A stretch of 8,056 nucleotides of DNA from Pseudobutyrivibrio sp. UBA1225 (GTDB lineage: Bacteria > Bacillota > Clostridia > Lachnospirales > Lachnospiraceae). Shown in pieces: positions 1-6,749 of this stretch. The position numbers were made by a program, and so were the translations under genes. How positions within the stretch are numbered: the stretch's first letter is position 1; every line of letters starts with the position of its first letter. The stretch spans positions 1 to 8,056 of the forward strand of contig DBWZ01000034.1 in assembly GCA_002309345.1 (NCBI GenBank), read 5' to 3'. Below the pieces are notes generated by a model. The model saw only the letters and a program-made list of their open reading frames with translations. It searched no databases and was not told where the DNA came from.

Positions 1-149
1 TTCGAATTGTAAAATCGACGAACGCACACCCGATAGAAGCTCCCCACTTCGAACTAGGAAAAACTATAATTTTAGCGAAATTGTAATTCCTCCTAGGGGT
101 ACGAACCCTGGTGGGCGGGGCGTAGGGAGCTGATTGTCGAGCTGCGGAC
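1..149. other. Left-edge non-coding stretch with a G+C-rich block
   Basis: I recognise no gene here. A frame on the plus strand stays open from base 2 to a TGA at 131-133, but it lacks a visible start and its translation resembles nothing I know. The first 90 bases are A+T-balanced, with a small AATTT/AAATT inverted repeat at 68-82. From about 93 to 150 the sequence becomes roughly two-thirds G+C by hand count, unlike the rest of the window, and contains a small hairpin (AGGG at 95-98, CCCT at 106-109) and a repeated GAGCTG. It may be the edge of a neighbouring repeat, structured RNA or mobile element that is cut by the window. Confidence 0.35.
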
Positions 150-183
150 AAAAAAATAGTACCCAAGGAAGCTGGGTACTATT
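150..183 (-). terminator. Rho-independent terminator of the coiled-coil surface protein gene
   Basis: Reading the minus strand, a perfect 11-bp stem (AATAGTACCCA at plus 155-165 against TGGGTACTATT at 173-183) with a 7-base loop is followed at once by seven T residues (plus A tract 150-156). The stem starts within the stop codon of the gene at 182-2563, so transcription should end directly after translation does. Confidence 0.9.
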
Positions 184-2563
184 AAGAGTTGAGTTTATCC
201 AGGATTTTCATTGCGGCACGACGCTTTGCTTCGAGGGCTGCAACACCTGCGCCTGCAGTGGAAACTCCGGCTAAGCCTACAAACCATTTGCCGTGTTCAA
301 GGACTCCGGCAACGGTTATTTCTTCTTTTTTATTTGATTTACGTGAATGCTGCTGCGGCTGAGGAGCAGTTTCATCTATGTTTGGTATATCTGCTATAAA
401 GTCTTCGACTGCAGGAAGGATTCCTCCATAATTGTAGGAAACGGAATATCCATTGCCTCCAGTGATTGCGGCTGCAACGGCTTCATCCTCTTCGATTTCC
501 TCTTCTTCTTCCTCTTCCTCTAATTCTTCCTCCTCTTCTTCGTCCTCGATGGTTTCCTCTGGCTCCTCTTTTACGCTAGGAACCTCCTCAAGAACAAGTG
601 AGTCATCAGCTGCCTCTAACACAGTGAAACGATTTACATATGCTGTTTTGGCGTTCTCTAATGCCGACTTTGCTAAATCAAGATTTTCCTTGGCCGCATC
701 CATATCAGCCTGCGCCTTATCAAGTCTAGCCTGTAACTCTGCCATATTTGCGGCAGCCTCAGGCGTTTTGATTGATTCTAATCGGTCTAACTGCGCTTGA
801 ATGTCTTCAACGTTCTTGACTGCATCAGCGTACTCTGATTTGGCAGAAGCAATCTCCTGAACAAGTCGCCTGTAGATGCCAATCATGTCAATAGGTAACA
901 CATAGCCAGCGTTAGAATTTGAAGCATTATGGCCTCTATAATTTGAACTAAATATTACCGACTTGTTTTCGTATTTCGCTTTAGATACCTGTTGAACTAT
1001 TGAAAAGTTGCTAGCAACACTATCGTATTCTACAGCTCCAAGTTGTCCAAGCATTCTGTATATAGAATTTTGCAGTGATGTAGTTGCTGCTTCTATAGTT
1101 TGGTATGGGATACTAGCATCATATTCATTGATGTTGTATCGCTCTAGCTGACCGTTAATCACCTTGTTGTATTTGATGCCATAGTAGACGTCCAAATCAC
1201 CATATGGAGCAATGTAGTATTCTGTTCCATGGTGTGTGTACACTCCTTTGACGTAGGACATACTCACATTGTCATACTCAGGTCTATTATACTGCCGCTC
1301 AAGTATTGCGTTATAGCCCTGAGCAATAGCATCAGCCTCTGTGTATACTGGCTTGTTGTAGGTACCAACATAGCGAACCTGCTTGTCCTCATATCTTGGA
1401 ACAATCGAACCAGATATTACATAAGAAACAACTGTGTCAGGCTCCCCTGGAAGGCCTGGACGACCATTGACTTCATCTTCAGTCATTCGGCGTGTATTGC
1501 CATTGCCATCAGTAAACTCGTAATAAGCGCCACGACTGTAAATATAAAGCTCACCTGAAGAGGTTTGTATCGTATATCCGTAGTCCTCTTCAACGGTACG
1601 TCTGTTGCCATTATTGTCAATCACATCGTAAGAAAGGCGGATATAATTGTCGTAAATATCCCCGTCAGGGTTTGGTAATGAGACGTTGACATTCTCTATT
1701 CCGGAATAACCATTTCGATATACTAACGGCAAATAATGCTTCTGTAAATAATCTGCTATAAAGTTTGCCACTCCACTTCCGCCATTATCTTGGGCTTCAA
1801 GAAGTGCTCCAGCACCTGAGGCTTCTAATTCGTTGCGAGCCATGCCCAACTGCTCTTCTAGAACGTTCAGCTTGCTCATGGCGCTATCGAGAGAAGCCTT
1901 TGCCGCCTGCAAGTCAGCTGCTGTCTTTTCTTTGTTAGCATTGTATGCTGCAATTGCAGTTTCATAATCAGACTTGGCCTGCTCGTAATCTGCAAGAGCT
2001 TGTTCTAACTTGGCCTGAGCCTCTGAATATACTGACTCCGCAACATCAACGGATGTTTCTGCCTGAACAACTGATAAAGCTGCTTCCTCCTGAGAAGTGC
2101 TTTCATCAGTCACTGTTGATACTGCTGTATCAGCAGAAGCCTTTGCCTGATCAGTAGCAGATTTGCCTGTATCACCTGCCTCACAAGCATCGACCGTAGC
2201 CTGAACAGCTTCGTTATATGAATCGCTGATTGCGGCCTCAGCCTTTGCAAAATTGTCTGCATTTGTACTGGCTGAATCCAAATTCTCTTGGGCTGCCTCC
2301 GCATCTGCGGCTGTGGTAACTAATTCGGTGTTTGTATTGGTGTTAGTAACATCGTTTGCAAGAGTATTAACACCATCTGAAACGCTAGCGGCTGTAGCAA
2401 CTGTCGCCTCTTCTGTAGCCTGAGCTTCAGTAGCTTCAGAAGGCACAAAAAGAGGGCTCTCAGAATTCTCTGAAGCCTCTGCATAAAGTGGAACACTTGC
2501 TATTCCTGCTATGGTAATTGCCGACAAACTAGCTGCCGCTATTTTAGATGCGCGTTTTTCCAT
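182..2563 (-). CDS. Secreted coiled-coil surface protein with tyrosine-rich middle, acidic tract and C-terminal membrane anchor
   Basis: This 793-residue protein starts with a classic signal peptide (MEKRASK, hydrophobic 8-26, likely cleavage after A28-E-A30). Next come a Thr/Ala/Glu-rich linker (about 40-85), an Ala-rich heptad-like helix (about 85-255, strongest 165-250), a globular, probably beta-rich region (about 265-560) and a second coiled coil (about 565-645). The C-terminal part has a Glu/Asp tract (667-694), a basic patch (740-746) and a hydrophobic segment (about 759-778) closed by KRR. The globular region has 36 tyrosines by hand count and two DxNGN elements 36 residues apart (316, 352). 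No LPXTG motif is visible, so anchoring is inferred to be by the C-terminal membrane span. The two helices could pair into a stalk that presents the middle domain. An adhesin or wall-spanning role is inference; I recognise no named family. The ATG has an AGAGGG site (plus 2574-2579) ten bases upstream. Expression is plausibly controlled by the upstream LytTR regulator. Confidence 0.85.
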   Translation of the reverse strand: MEKRASKIAAASLSAITIAGIASVPLYAEASENSESPLFVPSEATEAQATEEATVATAASVSDGVNTLANDVTNTNTNTELVTTAADAEAAQENLDSASTNADNFAKAEAAISDSYNEAVQATVDACEAGDTGKSATDQAKASADTAVSTVTDESTSQEEAALSVVQAETSVDVAESVYSEAQAKLEQALADYEQAKSDYETAIAAYNANKEKTAADLQAAKASLDSAMSKLNVLEEQLGMARNELEASGAGALLEAQDNGGSGVANFIADYLQKHYLPLVYRNGYSGIENVNVSLPNPDGDIYDNYIRLSYDVIDNNGNRRTVEEDYGYTIQTSSGELYIYSRGAYYEFTDGNGNTRRMTEDEVNGRPGLPGEPDTVVSYVISGSIVPRYEDKQVRYVGTYNKPVYTEADAIAQGYNAILERQYNRPEYDNVSMSYVKGVYTHHGTEYYIAPYGDLDVYYGIKYNKVINGQLERYNINEYDASIPYQTIEAATTSLQNSIYRMLGQLGAVEYDSVASNFSIVQQVSKAKYENKSVIFSSNYRGHNASNSNAGYVLPIDMIGIYRRLVQEIASAKSEYADAVKNVEDIQAQLDRLESIKTPEAAANMAELQARLDKAQADMDAAKENLDLAKSALENAKTAYVNRFTVLEAADDSLVLEEVPSVKEEPEETIEDEEEEEELEEEEEEEEIEEDEAVAAAITGGNGYSVSYNYGGILPAVEDFIADIPNIDETAPQPQQHSRKSNKKEEITVAGVLEHGKWFVGLAGVSTAGAGVAALEAKRRAAMKILDKLNS

Positions 2564-2601
2564 AACAATACGACCCTCTAACGTTACTAAACTAAACTTC
2601 T

Positions 2602-2672
2602 AAAAAAAAACTTGGGAATTTATACATAAAGTATCCCCTAATATAGATTAACAGAAAAAGAGCTAGATTCAA
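2602..2672 (-). promoter_or_regulatory. Leader and candidate promoter region of the surface protein gene
   Basis: A terminator-like structure lies just upstream of this stretch, so the surface protein gene probably has its own promoter here. On the minus strand I see two possible -10 boxes: TATATT (plus 2640-2645), with TTGAAT (2667-2672) 21 bases upstream, which is too far for a normal -35, and TATAAA (2619-2624), with no -35. A promoter with a poor -35 would fit one dependent on an activator. The leader also has a bulged hairpin (GGGATAC against GTAT...CCC, plus 2614-2637) followed by nine T residues (plus A tract 2602-2610). That could be a weak attenuator for transcripts arriving from upstream. 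Confidence 0.3.
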
Positions 2673-2720
2673 TAGCCTTGGCAAATTTTTACTAATTCTG
2701 GCAAAACTATTTATCTAGCT
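2654..2720 (-). terminator. Long-loop terminator after the LytTR regulator gene
   Basis: On the minus strand AGCTAGAT-A-AATAG (plus 2707-2720) pairs with CTATT-GA-ATCTAGCT (plus 2661-2675), giving 8 plus 5 base pairs around a small internal loop. The second arm is followed by C and five T residues (plus AAAAA at 2655-2659). It starts eight bases after the regulator's stop codon. The 31-base apical loop is long for a terminator and contains two copies of TGGCAAA (plus-strand reading), so the element may also be an operator. Termination here would uncouple the surface protein gene from the regulator. Confidence 0.6.
2679..2705. repeat. Direct repeat TGGCAAA, 20 bp apart; possible LytTR operator
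   Basis: TGGCAAA occurs at 2679-2685 and again at 2699-2705 in the same orientation, start-to-start 20 bp, so both face the same side of the helix. LytTR regulators typically bind two imperfect direct repeats of about nine bases spaced close to two helical turns (usually 21-22 bp), upstream of weak promoters. The position, between the LytTR gene and the surface protein gene, fits an activator site. The spacing is slightly short and I cannot match a known box, so this is a candidate only. Confidence 0.3.
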
Positions 2721-2727
2721 TGACTAA

Positions 2728-3441
2728 TCATCGATTACTGAATTGATAATTCTTTATTTGTTGCGTAATGTCTGAAACTTTCCTAGCTGATATAGGGAAA
2801 ATAGCCTTGTCATCCATGTAAATATCTCCACCATCAACACGGTCTATAAAATCCATATTAATGATGATTCCCCTATTAATCATAAGAAAACGCTTATCAC
2901 CACCAGTCATCTCAAGAAACTCCCCTGACGTGAGACGCGCGCGTGTAGCTGTGCCGTCATCCTTGTTAATCTCTAAATAGTGTCCGTCTGTAGTGACAGA
3001 GATTATGTCTTTAAGATAAATCTTTTCACTGACCTGCCCAATGGCGATTTTGATAAACGATTCGTCCATAGGCGAATGCTGTATTATCTCGGTCAGCACC
3101 TGCTCGATTCGCTCAAGAGTGAACGGCTTGGTAACATAATCAAACGCATGTAGTGAAAAAGCGTCTGGGTAGTGGCCTTCTGATGCGGTCATAAAAATCA
3201 AAAAGGTGCGCTCCGTCAATTCGCGAAGCTTGCGAGCTGTTTCGATACCGTCCATATCTGGCATAAAAATATCCATAAATACGATATCGTAGCGCCTATC
3301 AGATAGCCCTGCTATGAAATCAGGACCGCTAGAAAATTCTTCAACCTCTAACGGAATCTCCTTGCTTTCGGCAAGTTTTTCTACCATCTTTTTAAGCTGC
3401 ATTCTGAAGATGCTCTCGTCGTCTATAACCGCAACTCTCAT
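2728..3441 (-). CDS. LytTR-family response regulator transcription factor
   Basis: This 237-residue protein has an N-terminal receiver domain (about 1-120) with the full acidic set: D7/D8, phospho-acceptor D57 in FMDIFMP, T85 in MTA and K105 in TKP. A LytTR DNA-binding domain follows (about 128-231), recognisable from IYLKDIISVTTDGHYLEI, the RFLMINRGIIINMDFID stretch and the terminal KVSDITQQIK helix. Length and layout are typical of the family. The ATG is served by GGGAGGG (plus 3446-3452), about five bases upstream. It is divergent from the hybrid kinase at 3613, the obvious phosphodonor, and lies upstream of the surface protein gene, the obvious target. LytTR regulators more often pair with short AgrC/LytS-like kinases, so pairing with an HPt-bearing hybrid kinase is less standard. 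Specific gene names such as agrA or virR are not justified. Confidence 0.93.
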   Translation of the reverse strand: MRVAVIDDESIFRMQLKKMVEKLAESKEIPLEVEEFSSGPDFIAGLSDRRYDIVFMDIFMPDMDGIETARKLRELTERTFLIFMTASEGHYPDAFSLHAFDYVTKPFTLERIEQVLTEIIQHSPMDESFIKIAIGQVSEKIYLKDIISVTTDGHYLEINKDDGTATRARLTSGEFLEMTGGDKRFLMINRGIIINMDFIDRVDGGDIYMDDKAIFPISARKVSDITQQIKNYQFSNR

Positions 3442-3612
3442 GTAGCCCTCCCAACATACTTATACTCTTTTTAAATAATACCATAAATCTATCACATTGA
3501 TAATGAAAAATGTAAATAAATTCTTTATAATTATAGTATAAGTGTTGGTAAATATTTTTGCCGCAATCTATATCGGCATACGCTTAAAATAATTTATAAG
3601 GGTTTTAGATTT
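3442..3612. promoter_or_regulatory. Divergent regulatory region between regulator and kinase
   Basis: This A+T-rich 171-base spacer must hold the start signals for both divergent genes. On the plus strand TATAAT at 3526-3531 is a possible -10 for the kinase, without a good -35 (TTGATA at 3497-3502 is 23 bases away). On the minus strand TATTAT (plus 3475-3480) is a possible -10 for the regulator, also without a clear -35. A short palindrome CATTGATAATG sits at 3495-3505. A TGCCG/CGGCA hairpin (3560-3579) lies in the kinase leader. Weak -35 boxes on both sides would fit activator dependence. The kinase start codon has only a modest AAGGG (3598-3602) ten bases upstream. Confidence 0.5.
3451..3548. 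repeat. Large interrupted inverted repeat in the divergent spacer
   Basis: CCAACATACTTATACT at 3451-3466 is the reverse complement of AGTATAAGTATGTTGG. The plus strand has AGTATAAGTGTTGG at 3535-3548, the same word minus two bases. The midpoint of the two arms is near 3500, which is also the centre of the palindrome CATTGATAATG (3495-3505), so the spacer is roughly mirror-symmetric. The left arm abuts the regulator's Shine-Dalgarno; the right arm lies about 65 bases before the kinase start. It could be a pair of operator half-sites for shared autoregulation. Confidence 0.5.
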
Positions 3613-6240
3613 ATGCTTCCATTATCAAATTACATTATTTATATCAATATTATTCTGCTTATCGCAGGTGCCACGTCAATTCATCTAGGCGCAAGTTTTC
3701 TTCGGCGCGAGTGGAATGCCAGAGGATTTTTTAAATTCTCTATATTCCTTCTTGCCATGGGATGTGGACTGTGCTTGATGGGCTATTCAGTTATGTCTCT
3801 CAGCGCACATGTTGCCGTGGCTTACATCTTCAGGCTCATAGGCCTTATTGGCATCAACCTATATATGGTTGCAGAACTCATCCTTATGACAAGCTGCTTA
3901 AATTTTAGTCGCATAGCCGAATTTTTCGTAGCTGGCATCGCCACTATCGCAGCTATATTTGATTTGGTTATTTATGGTCATCCTGACTCTACCAGCTTCG
4001 TGCGCCATTTTTATTATACTAGCTACATCAAAAACGACCCTTACAGACATTTATTCCACTATACTTACTTAGGCATCTTGGCTCTTTGTGCCTGCATCAT
4101 CGGTCTATTTTGGGCATACAATTGTAAATACAAACGCGAGAAACGTCTTGTTTTCTTTGCCTTTCTTTCTAATATAATTCTTGCAATCTCAGCTGTTCCA
4201 GATTTGCTAAAAGTTAAATACAACATGAACTTTGTTCATTTATACTTTTGCACAGGTATACTCATTGCTTTTTTGGTCTTCTTCGTTGCCGCCAACAACT
4301 ACATGACCTTTTACATCACTGTAAACAGTATCAGTAGAGATATCTTTTCAACTTTAGGAACTGGTCTTTTAGTTTTTGACACCAACTATCACCTCAACCT
4401 GGCAAACGAATACGCAAACAAGCTTCTAGGTTTGGATAAAGATCCTCATCGCATTCGTCTCAAAGAAATCTTTCGCCTAAAAAGCGGCGAGCCTATGAAG
4501 ATGTTTGAAAAAGCAACCGAGGGAATAGCAATAGATTACCGACTCACTGCAGATGTCACAGGCAAGGTTACCCTTGTAAATTTCTCATGCAAGATGGATC
4601 GTAGCAATCAACCTATGTGCTATATTTTGGTAGCCACAGATCTTACCGAGGAAAACAGACTTATCGAAGAAGCACAGGCTGCAAACCAAGCCAAATCAAC
4701 CTTCCTCAGCAACATCTCTCACGAAATCAGAACACCTATCAACATCATCTCTGGTATGGATGAATTGATTATGCGTGAGTGCGATGATCCTGCAATCATG
4801 AAGTACGCTGAAAACATAAATCTTGCCTCTAGAAATCTGACTTCTCTTATCAACGATGTCCTAGATTTCTCTAAAATAGAATCAGGCAAGCTCGATATTA
4901 TGGCCACTTCATATAATATTGGCTCTGTCCTCAGCGACTGCTACAACATGTTCTTGAAATGGGCCCAGGACAAGAATCAAATCTTTTCTTTGGAATGTAA
5001 TCCATCCACACCAAGTATACTGCAGGGTGATGAAGTTCGCCTAAAACAGATTCTTTCCAATCTGATTTCGAATGCTGTTAAATATACTCCGAACGGAAAT
5101 TCAATTCAGGTTAAGGTGGATTACAAGCAGATTTCCGACACCTCAATCATGCTTTTAATAGACGTGATAGACAGCGGTATCGGTATTCGCGAGGAAGATT
5201 TACCTCATCTGTTTGAGAATTTCCAGAGATTTGAGCTTTCTAGAAACAGAACAATTCAAGGTACAGGTCTTGGTCTTTCCATCACCAAAAACCTTGTCCA
5301 TCTGTTAAACGGTAACATCACTGTTAAGAGCTCTTATGGTCAGGGAACCACCTTCTCCGTTTCTCTTCCACAGGTGGTTGTGGATGCATCACCAATGGGT
5401 GATTTAACGGAACGATACTCTAGCGGTCAAACCAAGAAATTCTCATCCGCCTTCACTGCTCCTGATGCACAGATTCTTGCAGTGGATGATGTACAGATGA
5501 ACTTAGACGTATTCATTGGTCTGTTAAAAGATACGTCTATGCAAATCGATTGTGCACTAAGCGGAAGTGAATCTCTAGACTTAATGGCCAAGAAGCGCTA
5601 TGACATCATCTTCTTGGATCACATGATGCCAGAGATGGACGGCATAGAAGTCTTAAAACGTCTAAAGGCAGACGCAGGCAATCCAAACGCCAAAACACCT
5701 ATTATCATGCTTACCGCAAATGCGATGATGGGCGCTGATAGAAAGTATCTTGATGAGGGCTTCACCGACTACCTGTCAAAGCCTATTCGTCCTGCCACAT
5801 TGGAAACTATAGTGCTTAAACACTTACCTAAGGAGCTTATCATACTTAATGAAACTCCTGATACAGCATCAGACGATGATTCTTCTAGTCCAGCTACATT
5901 CCTTTCAAAGCTAGACTTTTTGGATACTAAGGCGGGCATGGAATTTGCCGCTGGTGACGAAGAATTCTATCACCAGATTCTTACTACTTATCTAAATGAA
6001 GATAAGCAAGCACAGCTAAAAGAATTCAAAGATAAAGAAGACTGGCCAAACTATCAAATCGTGGCTCACTCTCTTAAGGGTACCTCACTTACGATTGGTG
6101 CTTCCGAGTTATCTCTCGCTGCAAAGGAATTAGAATTTGCAGTAAAGGAAGATCGAATCGATTACATCAAAGAGCACCACGACGAGGTTATGAAACAATA
6201 CGAAGAACTTTTGGACAAACTAAAAGAAGCGCTAGCGTAG
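3613..6240 (+). CDS. Membrane hybrid sensor histidine kinase with receiver and HPt domains
   Basis: This 875-residue protein starts with about seven hydrophobic segments (near 7-27, 40-62, 68-95, 103-121, 150-170, 179-197, 209-230), resembling the 7TM sensor modules of some Firmicute kinases. A PAS-like domain follows (about 238-345), then a HisKA dimerisation helix with H370 in SHEIRTP. The HATPase domain shows an N box (N483/N487 in NLISNAVKYT), G1 (D520 in DSGIGI), an F box (FENFQRF) and G2 (GTGLGLS, 550-556). A receiver domain (about 618-738) has D625/D626, D669 in FLDHMMP, T701 and K723. After an Asp/Ser-rich linker comes an HPt domain (about 766-875) with H819 in AHSLKGTS. All key residues are present, so a complete H370-D669-H819 relay is likely, ending on D57 of the divergent LytTR regulator. 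The sensed signal is unknown, because there is no large extracellular ligand domain. The stop codon lies inside its own terminator stem. Confidence 0.95.
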   Translation: MLPLSNYIIYINIILLIAGATSIHLGASFLRREWNARGFFKFSIFLLAMGCGLCLMGYSVMSLSAHVAVAYIFRLIGLIGINLYMVAELILMTSCLNFSRIAEFFVAGIATIAAIFDLVIYGHPDSTSFVRHFYYTSYIKNDPYRHLFHYTYLGILALCACIIGLFWAYNCKYKREKRLVFFAFLSNIILAISAVPDLLKVKYNMNFVHLYFCTGILIAFLVFFVAANNYMTFYITVNSISRDIFSTLGTGLLVFDTNYHLNLANEYANKLLGLDKDPHRIRLKEIFRLKSGEPMKMFEKATEGIAIDYRLTADVTGKVTLVNFSCKMDRSNQPMCYILVATDLTEENRLIEEAQAANQAKSTFLSNISHEIRTPINIISGMDELIMRECDDPAIMKYAENINLASRNLTSLINDVLDFSKIESGKLDIMATSYNIGSVLSDCYNMFLKWAQDKNQIFSLECNPSTPSILQGDEVRLKQILSNLISNAVKYTPNGNSIQVKVDYKQISDTSIMLLIDVIDSGIGIREEDLPHLFENFQRFELSRNRTIQGTGLGLSITKNLVHLLNGNITVKSSYGQGTTFSVSLPQVVVDASPMGDLTERYSSGQTKKFSSAFTAPDAQILAVDDVQMNLDVFIGLLKDTSMQIDCALSGSESLDLMAKKRYDIIFLDHMMPEMDGIEVLKRLKADAGNPNAKTPIIMLTANAMMGADRKYLDEGFTDYLSKPIRPATLETIVLKHLPKELIILNETPDTASDDDSSSPATFLSKLDFLDTKAGMEFAAGDEEFYHQILTTYLNEDKQAQLKEFKDKEDWPNYQIVAHSLKGTSLTIGASELSLAAKELEFAVKEDRIDYIKEHHDEVMKQYEELLDKLKEALA

Positions 6241-6250
6241 CGCTTCTTTT
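6222..6250 (+). terminator. Bidirectional terminator overlapping the 3' end of the kinase gene
   Basis: AAAAGAAGCGCTA (6222-6234) and TAGCGCTTCTTTT (6238-6250) form a perfect 13-bp stem with a GCG loop. The flanking A4 and T4 make it symmetric, so it can stop transcription of the kinase gene on the plus strand and of the membrane protein gene (stop at 6264-6266) on the minus strand. The kinase's last codons and TAG lie within the stem. Confidence 0.85.
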
Positions 6251-6263
6251 CATTTGAAGTGAA

Positions 6264-6641
6264 TTACATCATTCTTTCTTGATCTTTGTTGTTCATATAG
6301 TCTCTAGCTCTAAGTATAAGCATGCCAATTAGCATCAACGCCAATGCCAAACCTGCCTGAATCACTATAAAGAACAAGCCTACAGCTGGGTCCTCGTAAT
6401 CAGAGCCAATCAAATAATATCGAATGGCAAAGGCTATGCCTTGTGCAAAGGCCACTGAAATAATCATTGCCCATGCATTTTTCCCTTGCTCTTCTCTGTT
6501 ACACATCAATATGTTTAAAATTGAGATAATGATAATTAGTGCCATGTTGATGCCAACAGCTTTGACGCCAACAAGCTCTGCGACAAAAATAAATACAGCT
6601 GGCAAATAATTGAATACGTATAAAATCTTCTTTTTATCCAT
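6264..6641 (-). CDS. Small four-span integral membrane protein of unknown function
   Basis: This gene encodes 125 residues starting MDKKKILYV. Four hydrophobic segments are visible (about 8-26, 31-46, 56-77 and 86-110), separated by short charged loops (CNREEQGKN; GSDYEDP) and ended by a charged tail (RARDYMNNKDQERMM). The basic N-terminus suggests that both ends face the cytoplasm. I recognise no family and no catalytic motif. A TTG codon lies directly before the ATG and would add one residue. The ATG at 6639-6641 is preferred because the AAGGAG site is seven bases from it. The gene is convergent with the kinase, sharing its terminator, and has its own roughly 100-base upstream spacer, so a functional link to the two-component system is not implied. 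Confidence 0.8.
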   Translation of the reverse strand: MDKKKILYVFNYLPAVFIFVAELVGVKAVGINMALIIIISILNILMCNREEQGKNAWAMIISVAFAQGIAFAIRYYLIGSDYEDPAVGLFFIVIQAGLALALMLIGMLILRARDYMNNKDQERMM

Positions 6642-6648
6642 CAAACTA

Positions 6649-6654
6649 CTCCTT
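6649..6654 (-). promoter_or_regulatory. Ribosome binding site choosing ATG over TTG for the membrane protein
   Basis: AAGGAG on the minus strand lies seven bases before the ATG at 6639-6641 and only four before the overlapping upstream TTG (6642-6644). The spacing favours the ATG. Confidence 0.75.
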
Positions 6655-6749
6655 GTACTTCATTACCCCCGCCCGACTATTCTACAACTTTATCCTTGTT
6701 TATTCTAGTTTTTTCTATATTTGTTATACATCAGGATCCTTTGTTTCCT
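6655..6749. other. Short spacer between the membrane protein and small protein genes
   Basis: This 95-base spacer has no clear terminator for the gene at 6750-6965: there is a GGATCC palindrome (6734-6739) but no T-tailed hairpin. On the minus strand TAGAAT and TATAAC resemble -10 boxes without matching -35 boxes. Read-through from the small protein gene into the membrane protein gene is therefore possible. A run of G residues on the minus strand (plus CCCCCGCCC, 6666-6674) precedes the ribosome binding site. Confidence 0.35.

Noticed and set aside
93..112. T-arm-like hairpin (minus-strand loop TTCGTAC between GGG and CCC) suggesting a tRNA or tmRNA end
   Set aside because: The loop lacks the conserved A at the expected place, the stem is only about four pairs, and no acceptor, D or anticodon stem can be formed around it.
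2..133. Open plus-strand frame at the left edge, possibly the 3' end of a truncated gene
   Set aside because: Only 43 codons without recognisable motif, ribosome binding site or codon pattern; most of it falls in the G+C-rich block.
404..418. LPAVE in the surface protein as a possible sortase signal
   Set aside because: It lacks the Thr-Gly of LPXTG and lies about 40 residues before the hydrophobic span, too far for a sortase signal.
453..800. Serine-rich plus-strand ORF
   Set aside because: It is the antisense of the Glu-rich tract of the surface protein gene; TCT/TCC runs are just GAA/GAG read backwards, and it has no ribosome binding site.
1229..1558. Plus-strand ORF of 109 codons
   Set aside because: It lies wholly antisense to the surface protein gene, whose frame is continuous and well patterned; no start signal.
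2110..2304. Minus-strand ORF of 64 codons in another frame
   Set aside because: It is an out-of-frame shadow of the coiled-coil region, rich in Arg and Gln because of frame shift of Ala/Glu codons.
4719..4907. Minus-strand ORF inside the kinase gene
   Set aside because: It is antisense to the HisKA region, which has a perfect SHEIRTP motif in the plus frame.
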